Below, piece by piece: positions 48,368 to 58,303 of a DNA stretch of 64,000 bases. The notes beneath the pieces are model-generated. The model searched no databases. It worked only from the letters and a program-made list of their open reading frames with translations, and had not been told where the DNA came from. The stretch's first letter is position 1; every line of letters begins with the position of its first letter. Origin of the DNA: Polytrichum commune (lineage: Eukaryota; Streptophyta; Polytrichopsida; Polytrichales; Polytrichaceae); NCBI GenBank assembly GCA_950295325.1, contig OX485807.1, positions 16,581,001 to 16,645,000 on the forward strand, given 5' to 3'. The position numbers were made by a program, and so were the translations under genes.

Positions 48368-48888
48368 ATGATGCCGAAACATCAGTGTCGGTGCGGTGTG
48401 CTCTTCCGTTCCATTCAAGCCATCAAGCGATTCAAAAATCGTTTGGTAGATGCAAAAAGGTCAATCTTCGGAACAGGATTTCCGAGTTTCTCAAGCCACC
48501 ACCCGTTCGAGGCGCAGGCAGCAGTTGTTAATGATCAACACGATGTCGACGATAACATGTTGGACAATTCAATGAGAGACAACGATCTCACGGAGTTCGA
48601 GGATATTTGGAATATGCTCGAAGATTTAGAAGAACAACCTGCAACACTATCACCATCGCCAGCAGTAACCCTAATTCCAGCGGAGGAATCTTCAGACCAC
48701 ACTCACAGTCCTCATAATCAAACCTCGTCACTATCGTCAGATTTGATCGAGCACCCTTCCTCACCCGACAACAAGTGGACTCTTTCAGACCTGGTCTTGT
48801 CCGAGGTTAACTGTCTACCCGCATTAAGCTTCCCTGATATACCTGATGAACCTGTTGAGGGAGTTATGAGTACTACAACCTTAGCAGC

Positions 48889-48923
<35 letters not shown>

Positions 48924-50550
48924 GAAGTTATAATACTCATATTTACGGTTCTGAAACTGCACCTCAAGTCTATTCGACGACTACATACAATGGAATGATG
49001 TACAGCGAATATGTAACTGGACCATCTGCGCAAAAGTATGATCTGCTGAGTCAAATATTGATGCGCGATGAAGGTTTCCAAAGCTCTCAAATTATTGCTC
49101 CACCGAGCCCCCGCCGGTGGTGCGTATTGAAGTTGATTGTATGGGCGTGTAAGCATCTGCGTATCTCGAGGTTGACTTTCTTGGACACCCAAATCCCGGT
49201 ACGGACACTTGACCCTTAAAGGACGTACCGGCTCAATATTATATATATATATATATGATCCTTGCAAAAATTTATAATAATGGTTTCATTATTTTATGGG
49301 CTTGAAATTGTATTTAGCATAATAATTGTTGTCAAGGATGAAATGGAAACATAGGGTGCTCATGTGTGACCTTAGAGTTATCGTGAAAGTCTCTCCAAAA
49401 CAATGATGAGTTGTTTTGGTAGGGAGTTTTGTCCCACTTTTGACATTTAATCATGTTTTAAGTAGTATTCAAGTGGTGTTGCAACTCTTCAAAATTTTGG
49501 CGAAATGAAGGGGAGGTGGAAGAGTTTGGCCAAAAGCCGGCTAGATAAAAATGGACCCCTTATCAAACTTTCGAGAACACCATTTTTGGTGCTTTCAAGA
49601 GTTTATTGTGGAACTCATTTTCATATAGCCGGCTTTTGGTCAAACTCTTCCGCCTCCCCTTCGTTTCACCAAAATTTTGAAGAGTTCCAACACCACTTGA
49701 ACACTCCTTAAAACATGATGAAATGTCAAGAGTGGGGCAAAGCTCCCTACCAAAACATGAGTTTTTTGAGAGACTTTAAGGATAATTGTACTGATGAGTA
49801 AAACATTAAGTGTGTATTTGAATCCAAGGGCACTCAGGTGTTTACTTGACCCTCAAATATTCAATTACACTAAAGCATTTAACCAATATGGAAAACCACG
49901 CTTGAAAGAATGAGTTAATACTAGATAGGGTCGCTTTTGACATCATTGGCTCAATATAAAAAACTATGTAGCTAAAACACATGTTTTTGTGCTTGGAGAA
50001 CCCTCTTAGATGCTCACCACGTTAACCCAACCATGCGAATTGTAATTAACCCGCAGAACTAGAATCAAGATATACAGGTTATCTCAGTTAGTGTGGATTA
50101 CAAAGTTGATTGATAGATGTTTTCTGGGAGTCCCTGGTGCTTTCATTAATCAAATTTTCCCGGAATCTTGTTGTCCAGGTAACAACGGCCTGTCAACAGC
50201 GCCATAAACGAAGATTGGAAGACTTTGAGGGAACCCGTAGCCGGAAGAAGGGGAGTGGCAAGAATTGGGTGGTGGAAATACGTCTGTCAACAAAGACATA
50301 TGGGCCAAACGCGGGGAAAGTGTGGTTGGGGTCGTTCGCCACCCGTGAACAAGCAGCTCGTGCGTACGACGTCGGAAAAATGTTTTGCAGCAAGGCAGCA
50401 AGGTCGTTCAATTTCCCCGAGTCTCAAAGTATCCTCGCACCGTGCAAAAATAAGTTCAGCCAGTTATCCATCCCTGAGAAGAAGAAAACAATACAGATGA
50501 TTGCTAGACAGTATGGAGAAACCGGCTCCGTCAATCCCAGCAGTTTTTGA
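48368..50550 (+). CDS. AP2/ERF-domain transcription factor, gene 2 (two exons)
   Basis: A paralogue of gene 1 on the same strand, about 393 residues. Exon 1 is 48368-49198; exon 2 is 50200-50550. The first of two adjacent ATGs (48368, 48371) is used. The donor CCG|GTACGG keeps phase 0, as in gene 1. CAACAG at 50199 is favoured as acceptor because it aligns with gene 1; CCAG at 50178 would add seven residues in frame. The AP2 domain (about 288-350) has EGTRSRKK in place of the usual YRGVR start, then NWVVEIR, KVWLGSF and AARAYDVGKMF, ending FNFP. After it, IPEKKKTIQMIARQYGETGS matches gene 1. The N-terminal motif reads CRCGVLFRSIQAIKRFKN, and exon 1 ends with VWACKHLRISR. An 11-residue Thr run (48890-48922) comes from an ACA microsatellite. 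The 1-kb intron holds a MITE. A 5' UTR acceptor lies at 48344, preceded by TACTAAA. Confidence 0.83.
49378..49785. mobile_element. Foldback MITE in the intron of AP2 gene 2
   Basis: The ends GTTATCGTGAAAGTCTCTC and the complement of GAGAGACTTTAAGGATAA start two arms of about 180 bases. Further paired blocks are GTTTTGGTAGGGAG with CTCCCTACCAAAAC and AGCCGGCT...TTTGG near the centre. The same sequence lies in an intron of the DCAF8-like gene (56685-57081), and a right-end fragment lies at 34105-34175. Short frames inside it (for example 49505-49711) are not genes. Confidence 0.85.
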
Positions 50551-50570
50551 GATAATGAATCTGTCAATCC

Positions 50571-50710
50571 CAGCAAGGCAGCGAGTCGTTCAATTTCCCC
50601 GAGTCTCAAAGTATCCTCGCACTGTACAAAGATGCGATCAACCAGTTACCCATCCCGAAGAAGAAGAAGAAAACAATCAAGATGATTGCCAAACAGTATG
50701 GTCCAAGTTG
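50571..50710 (+). pseudogene. Duplicated end of AP2 gene 2 exon 2
   Basis: Just after the stop codon of gene 2, bases 50571-50700 repeat 50388-50515 (CAGCAAGGCAGC..., TCGTTCAATTTCCCCGAGTC, then ATGATTGC..ACAGTATGG) at an offset of about 183 bases. The junction lies at a repeated GTCAATCCCAGCA. The second copy lost one base after GCAGC, so its frame differs and it would not extend the protein. It is a tandem duplication of the domain end, now in the 3' UTR. Confidence 0.88.
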
Positions 50711-51214
50711 ATGCTCATCTTTCCAGAAATATCAAGACATAGGGACCCCCATGTCACTGGGGCGCTCCATGGCCCCAAGCGCAGACTAAATGTGGGGGAT
50801 GGATGCGGGTGTTTGCTTGTGGTTTAGGTTATTGAGCATCTTTTCATGCTCCTTGCAGTTTTCCCCGGAGGGTTGTTCGCTCTTTCTGTAAATAGCCTCA
50901 CTCGTTTATTCATTCATTCATTCATTCAAAAATTAAAAAACCACCTTGATGATAGGAGAACATGTACATTACCCACCATTGAAATTCTTCAGATGAGTAC
51001 AATGCTACAGATGATGCAAACATGGATGTAAATAGGTACCCTAGAGATGGTATTTAGTGTCATATGGTATTTAATGTCACTTTTGTAACTTTTCGGATGA
51101 CACCTCTTATAAATAAGTGAACAAATAATGTCATGGTGATGGATGAGGTCATCCATTGGCCAAAACCCTGCCTTCTCTTGTCAGCAACTTGTGATGAAAT
51201 ATTGTCCAGGGTGA
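50711..51214. other. Probable 3' region of AP2 gene 2, then intergenic
   Basis: This stretch includes ATTCATTCATTCATTC near 50908. No gene is seen. Confidence 0.35.
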
Positions 51215-51400
51215 TTGAAATTCGAATGAAAAATCACTTGGTAAGTGACAGTAATTGCAAGACTGTAACTCTATAATCCCCCAAATTGTATTTGCTCAAT
51301 TGGTGATACTAAATAGAACTGGTAGCACTAGATACAATATTAAGTGTAATCCTCCAGCCAAGGACAAGTCACTTGATTTTAAATTTAACCAATTCCATCC
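51215..51400 (+). repeat. Dispersed repeat, copy 2 (partner at 5930-6125)
   Basis: Shares ordered blocks with 5930-6125, including ATGAAAAATCACT, CTATAATCCCC and AATTGGTGATACTA, and carries a decayed 9-5-9 hairpin at 51325-51347. Confidence 0.5.
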
Positions 51401-51489
51401 ATTACTATTTTACAGCCTTGTACTTTGAAAGAACACCAGTCATAAGAACTGCTCTATGAATTGGGGATCCAACCGCGAATGAGCTCACT

Positions 51490-51717
51490 TAGAATTTCTT
51501 GAACTACATTTGAACCCGGGGCTCATGTATGAGACTTATTTGAACTTGAACCGGTTATTTTTCAAAATTCAGACAAATTGCCAATCATTTTGGAAGAACC
51601 TATAATGTAAACCTTAAATTCACAAAGAAAAAACAAAAGATATCAGCACATGTGTAACCAATTGTAATTGGAAACACGGAGATCTCTACAGATATTGCCC
51701 AAAAATTTCCCAGGACA
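51490..51717 (+). repeat. Diverged AACCGGTT-family relative
   Basis: It has TTGAACCGGTTATTTTTC, AAAAAACAAAAGATATC, TGTGTAACCAATTG and an end TTTCCCAGGACACT, in the same order as the foldback at 39054-39421. The left end could not be placed. Confidence 0.5.
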
Positions 51718-52490
51718 CTACACTTGCTTGTGTGATTGAGAGAAACTCAAAGGCCTTCTGTCCTTTTACCCTTTTGTTTTGCTATGCAATCATCACCACC
51801 CACTAGATAAGCCAAGCTCTCATGTAAAGTCTCCCGAACTAAGGTAAGCAGGCCTGGATTGAGGGGTGGGTGGTCAGGTGCAGATCTAAGGACGGACACT
51901 AGAAAGACATCATGTGTTTAAAACATCGACCTAAATTTGATAAATATTCTAAGCTCAATACTCAACATAAATTGGGGAAGGCCTATGTGGACCTTATGGG
52001 TCACTATCAGTGGACTTTGATAACATAACAACTCAAGATTAGCTCGAAAGTTTCCATGATTAATCCTGACTTCTTCAGATACATTTGCGAACGCACATAA
52101 ATTTTAACCTTGCAAAATCCTAGTATAAGGTAGCAAACAACAAAATGTAACCAAATAAGGCTCATCTACCTTAGAGCACAACACTACATCCGTGCCAAAT
52201 CACATTTTCCAAAAACTGTACATCATCCAAGATAACTTTGAGCGTGAAGCAGCATGGTCAAAACAACCAACCTTGCCTTTGCTGGTCCTTACATTTCTGT
52301 ACATGTTTTGTATATCTCTGCATACTGAAGACAAAATTACAATGCGATACTCCTAACTACCAACAACTCGTTGAACCAAGGGCAAGGTACAAGGTTGCAA
52401 ATGAAAAGCACTGCTGCCTAAATGATCATCTTGCATTGCACTTCCATTTGTCTATTTTGAAAAGTGATGAGGAAATTCCAACCTATTTAA
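51718..52490 (-). other. Probable 3' UTR and downstream region of the DCAF8-like gene
   Basis: Downstream of the stop codon of the minus-strand gene. No frame with recognisable motifs is seen. The exact polyadenylation site is not determined. Confidence 0.35.
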
Positions 52491-54173
52491 CTAACTGATC
52501 ATACACTCACGTGGATTTCCGTTCTCCCCATCCTCCAAAGAGTCATCATCTTCATCATCTAAGTCACTATCCATCGCATCCTCTTCCTCCTCCACAATCC
52601 CATCTTCAAAAGACACTCGCATGTAGCCACTCTCATTCTCTGAAGATTGTGCTTGCAAATGACGTAGGCGGAGCAAGTGTCTTATGACATCTGGTGTCAA
52701 TGAAAGTCGGGGGTAACTTCCTCTCTTCATTCTGTTGTTTTTCATGACCTGCATCATATGAGATAGACTGGTGTCAATTCAGCACAGTAATGAATATGGA
52801 CACCTACATTCAGTGGTATGTGGTTAAGTGTGGATCTCAAAAGGGACACCAAAGAACAGGTCTTTAAGGAGATTGGACAACATGCTCAAATATGCTAACC
52901 ATTCTAGGCTTACCAGTCAACATAAATTGGAAAGGGGGGGGGGGGATATGACCACTTACTGGGCACAAGAATCTTCACATTGGCAATGAATAGGATATTC
53001 ATATTATCTCCAAAAATTATGAGGCAAAAGGCTACAGGCACAATTAGGATTTGCTAATCATCTCGCACAAATTGTGTGTTCCATATCCTAGAAGAAGTGG
53101 GTGCAGAGAGAAAAGTGTCCAAATGACACACGCCTACCTTAGAGAGCAACATTTCATCGTGAGCTGCACACATCACAACTGGCTTCCTCTGATAAATTGT
53201 TACATAATCACCCTTATATTCATGCCTATAACCACTTAGACTACCAACATTGGATTATCCTTTTATAAACAAAATGGAACTTTTCTTCGGAAGTTGGTTC
53301 TCTATTGATCATCCATTGGTTGATTTCCATACACAATCAATAATTTCTTCCAATTGTGGTGCGTCCTTGGAGGTAGTGTTTGAATTTGTGTCTCTCAACC
53401 AACCTATTTCAGTTGGTTGAGAGCCAAACTCATTTAGCACCTCTCAGCTGGCCGAAATTAGTTTGAACCTCAATGAACTGGCATAGAATGTTCTTCATTC
53501 AAACCTCCACACTACCTCCAAGCATGCACCAGAATCTTACCAAACATGGAAGGTGCTGCATGCAAAACAACTAACTCCAGACAAGAAATCATGTTGAGGT
53601 AGAGGAAAACTGTATTACAAACCAAATATCAAACCGAATCCTACAGGCCATATACAAACTCACCAACTTCACTAAATACTGGAGCCTGCAAGCAACAGTT
53701 CCTAAGGGACTCTTTACACTATGATCAAGGGCCGTGAACATGAACTCTGAGGGCCCTTGAAACTCATCCGAAGGCTGTACCATGGAAAATTGAAACTGAA
53801 CTTTGTGTGGTCACAGGCCTTCAAGTGTAGTGTAAAGACATACATGACTGGGCTCTCACAGAAATGCTATTTCATTAGCATCCTATTCACATAGGCCCTT
53901 CTACATAATAAGTTAAAACAAGAAAACGGTAGAACCGAGAGGCTCTGTCCTTTGCTATGAAAGACTACAATTGTAGCTGATTACTTTGCTCACGCCAATC
54001 CATGGCTATTCATTATACCAAACCTTCATTGGATTTTGTGCACCTTCTTCTCAAATATGGGTCAAGGATTGAAGCTACTCATTTATCACCCAAAATTTTT
54101 AAAATAAATAATCAGGAACTGCTGAAATAACTATAGTTAACTAGATTTCTTTCAATGCATTTTAGGAAGCACT

Positions 54174-54204
<31 letters not shown>

Positions 54205-57200
54205 TATAGTTAACATCCACATTAAATAAAGTGGACCCAAAATAACAAAAACAAGTAACGTCCAAGTGTGAACACAAAGTGGTTAGGAAATTTGCTCTTG
54301 AAACGAAGAAGTTGATGCATAGTCTCTGTCCTACAGACAGAGCCAATAAATCAAGTATAATGGTGAAATTTTGAAGTGTCATGGTCTCCCGTTTTTGTGT
54401 TAGACCCACCTCTTTGACATGGGATTAATGCAAAATCCGGTAGACCATGGAACATTATCCATTGCATGGCATGTAGGACCCCATGTAGGCTTGTTTATCC
54501 ATTCAAACTTCCTTGATCCCAAAGCCCAAAATAGATAAAAGACATACCATCTCAGCATCCGATGGGAGTGGAAGAATACGATCAGCCGTTGGAGCCCAGA
54601 TTTTGATGCTATCGTCAATACCGCTAGTGGCAAGGAACGTGGCAAATGGATGAGGTTCCAGGCAGTTCACAACAGACCTGTCACCTTTCATTAAAGCCAC
54701 AAGTTCGCCTCCCTTCTTCTTCCATATAAAGATCCTTCCACAGTCCGAACCACTTATGACATACTCCATATTTGGGCCAAAAAAGTTCACGCCCTTCACA
54801 GTTTTGGAGTTTCGGTGGCCTTCGTAAACTTGCGGTTCAGTGACATTAGGCTCGGGACCAACTTTGTCTTCATCAACTTTGTCTCCGTCATCCTCTGGTT
54901 TTTTCAGAGGAGATGGACCCAAACCCATGGACTTCTCAAATGAGTAAATTAGTTCATCGTTATAAGAAACGAGAAGCTCCTCTTGCAGTGAGTACGCCAC
55001 ACACGTGATGTGTACCTGACCTGCAAAACAAATAAGTTGAAAAGAAAATGAAAAAGAACAACAATCAGTGCTTCCTCTTCAGTGTCCAGAAGCTGCAAAG
55101 TGATGCAGTATGGCAGGGCATAACAAATTGTAGTCCTCCTGGGCAAATCAAAAGTGTTGGGTTTCTATAAGTTAAGGTGACTGACTCCAAATTGGGAAGA
55201 ATCTCGAGGCCAGAACACAATCAGAACTTTGTGAAATGGAAGCAGTTCCATGCACTAGTGGACTAAGGGCAATGCCACACACAAGGGTTACCAAACCAGA
55301 CTTCGTGAGGGGTTAACTTCCTCTAAGGGTAGCATGGTTATGGAGACAAGGTCTAAACATGTTTAACATCTCGAGCTATTTCTTTGAAGGACCTTATACT
55401 CTTGGTTAATAGTTCAATAAAAAAAAGCTAAATGAAGGGGAACAAGATCAAATTAAGAGTCTCATAAAAGCAGTCATATAAGGAATTAACAAAGAGGACA
55501 AGGTGGGACTGTGTAAGCCTCGAGTCTATTGCTTAACCCCTCATATGTCAACATGAATAACATCACCTTTGAGAAGAGATGTTATGAAAGGGTGAATTAG
55601 CTGGAATAGAGTTTTTTGGGTTTAATATCCCCTGTGTGAAGCATGGCGCTAAGTGTGTCTTCTTGTCTATTATGATTCGCATTCCTACAACTGAAAAACA
55701 ATATTCAGAAAGAGGAACTTGCCTGGGCCCATCAATTTTTTGGGAGCAAAACAATCCACAGGTCGGTCATCAGAAGAATTTGCAGTCACACGACGGATGT
55801 CATACACTCGTGCATATTGATCAGAGCCCCCCACTGCAAAGTAGTTGACGTTCCTTGGATTCATGACAATGGCATTAAGGCGCACCACTTTCCGCGCTGG
55901 CTTACGAGAAACATTTTGCAGATGGTGACAAGTAAAGAGCTTTGTACTCTTCTCTTGTCGCAAGTCAAACTGGACACAGAACAACTCTGTTGAGAATCTC
56001 ACAATGAATATCATACAGAACCCAAGTGTGTGAAAGATAAAGTGAACCAGGGCTGCAACAAATTGAAAGACATCCTTGTAAAGACATGTCTGTCATCTTT
56101 CTTCCAAATTTATAATGGACTACACTAGATAAGTCCACCTAACAATGAAAACTAACAAAACTCCACGAATAGATGACAATGCTACTGAGACAAAGATTTT
56201 GGTGGTAATTTGGCTACTAAGACAAAGATACTGGTATAACACAACTTTTACTGTATAGATTAAGGCAAACCCAAAACAAAGATTACAGCTGCAAAGGGTA
56301 AGCTGTAGTATATTAAAACAAATATAATTCTGTTGGAAACAGAGAGTCAAGGCTTCACTTACGTGACGAACCGCTCCATCTTCACCACAGCTATAGAAAA
56401 TGCGAGGGCTCCCAGGCTCAATTGCCAACTTATGGGCACGGCCCGAATGCTTTGCCAGATTCTTTGTTTGCACTTTTCCATTTTCTAGAATCGTGCCATA
56501 TCTAACCTGCTCACACCAGGACAACCAACACAATTGAATATATTGCTTGTTCAACATAGCCACTGTCTGGGCTATGCAGTGTCTGTGGTTGAGCAAAAGG
56601 CAAAAAAGAGCAAATTTAAATTTGTCAAGGGAAAGCCATAATAGTCATAAAAACAAGCCCATCATAGAGACATTGCCTGTAATAGAGTTCAAAATCTCTC
56701 AAAAGCTCATGTTTTGTTAGGGAGTTTTGCCCCACTTTTGACTATTTTATAATGTTTAAAAAGTGTTCAAGTGGTATCAGAACCCCAAATGTTGGTGAAT
56801 GGAAGCAGCCGGTGTTTGACTTTGGCCAGGAGAGGTTATGTAAGAATGAACTCCTTGTCAAAATTTCAAAAGCACCATCTCAAGTTAGGTGGAAAAGTTT
56901 GCCATGAAATTCGTTTTTAAATAGCCATCTTTTGGCCAAAGTCAAACGCCTCCCCGTTCATTTCACCAACATTATGGGCTCCAACACTACTTGGAACACT
57001 CCTTAAACGATTAAAATTGTCAGGAGTGGGGCAAAACTCCCTACCAAAACATGACTTTTTGAGAGACTTTAAGGATAACTCTAATGCCTGCCACATATTT
57101 AACAATAAAATGACACCTGCAAGTACCACAACAACCATCCTTGTTGAACAAGGAAAAATGCTTGAATACACTAACGTGGCAAGAGTTTGCAAACCTGGCC

Positions 57201-58303
57201 ATCAGCTGCACAGCTAACAATGATGCGGTCATCAGAGAAGGGCATCACTCGTGCCTGGAACACATTGTCTTCATGGCCTGAGTCATAAGAAAATAACTCC
57301 TCTTTGGCCGCCCAATTCCACACTATTATGTCCCGATCATCTGACCCCGACACTAGGAGATCACCAGTTGGATTGAAAGAGACTGTATTAACACAGCCTT
57401 TGTGCCCATCCAATTCTGCATACCTATAGAGGCGGTGAATGAGATCCTGCAAGTAAATAAGATGTTATCCTGTGAGCCCAGGTTATTTGGACCTACAAAG
57501 TCAAGAATGCTTTGTAAGTCCCAACACAATGCTTAACAGAAACAGGGAAAGACTTGCGAAGCTGACCACATGGGCAATTATCCTTGCTTTTATTAAATCT
57601 TAAGGTTTCATAAACCAGAACAGACAAATCTGCACAGCCTTTGCGTTCCAACTAGTCACTGAAGCCCAGCCAGTCCCAGTCTCTTATTTCAGCCTCTGGT
57701 TTACTAACTGATTTCAGAAGAAGATACCTCATTGTGAATTTCATGAAATTACTTGAAAAATGCATCACTGACATTTGAATGAAAAACCCCAATTCTATGC
57801 AAGACTTGCTTTATCTTTTGAAACACCACCTATGGTCAAATAGAAGCACTGTGCAATATAATAATCAAGCACCAAGAAAGTCAAAAGATCAGTTTTGAAC
57901 CAGTTGAGCAACCCTAAGCTTAGGAATGTTGATAATGAAGGCTCATACCCCAACATCCATCACCATGAAAATATAAATTTGACACGATATACTCAGTTGA
58001 GGCACTGTTATATTTTTAACCAATATCATGTCCACATTCACGAATAGACATGTGCTTCAGTGTGGACATGGACAAAATAAGCATTGATCAACACTTTCCA
58101 GCTTAAGTTGTCACATTGTTACATTGAGGGATGAACTGCAATAACTAATGCATGCATCAAAGTAGGAATTAGAGTTGCCATGCACACACAAATACCTCAC
58201 ACCCCCCAGCATGTCGCGCAAAGGCTGTTGGATTGATTTCCCCAATCTGCCGCCTCCAATACTCGCCCAACCCACACCGGTATAACTGCTGTGACTGATA
58301 CAT
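52491..58303 (-). CDS. DCAF8/WDR42-like WD40 protein, six coding exons
   Basis: Likely substrate receptor of CUL4-DDB1 ubiquitin ligases. Coding exons in order: 58303-58196, 57446-57195, 56506-56363, 55969-55723, 55020-54548 and 52748-52491. All joins keep frame and give 493 residues. Every donor is GT except that of exon 4 (CCAG|GCAAGT), a GC-AG intron. The protein starts [22 protein letters not shown] repeats include [70 protein letters not shown] and [18 protein letters not shown] (168-172) and VYDIR (223-227) are DxR boxes of the kind that contact DDB1. The C-terminus has [15 protein letters not shown], an acidic stretch and the end NPRECMIS, all matching plant DCAF8-like proteins. Length is normal for the family. 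Exon 1 is only 36 codons and is supported by splice phase and its fit to exon 2. Introns hold MITEs at 53357 and 56685. Confidence 0.93.
53357..53531. mobile_element. Small foldback MITE in the last intron of the DCAF8-like gene
   Basis: The ends TGGTGCGTCCTTGGAGGTAG and CTACCTCCAAGCATGCACCA pair with a few mismatches. Inside are further hairpins (CTCTCAACCAA with TTGGTTGAGAG, and GTTTGAACCTCAATGAAC with GTTCTTCATTCAAAC). No clean target duplication was found. Confidence 0.75.
54174..54203 (+). repeat. (TA)n(GATA)n microsatellite
   Basis: A TA run followed by GATA units, in the last intron of the DCAF8-like gene. Confidence 0.9.
56685..57081. mobile_element. Foldback MITE in intron 2 of the DCAF8-like gene
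   Basis: Same family as 49378-49785: the right end reads CTCCCTACCAAAACATGACT, then GAGAGACTTTAAGGATAACTC, and the left end has ATCTCTCAAAAGCTCATG and TTAGGGAGTTTTGCCCCAC. The left end lacks a few bases. It lies between exons 2 and 3, clear of both splice sites. Confidence 0.85.

Noticed and set aside
56685-57081. Short frames between exons 2 and 3 of the DCAF8-like gene as extra exons
   Set aside because: They are foldback MITE sequence also present at 49378-49785, and exons 2 and 3 join in phase without them.
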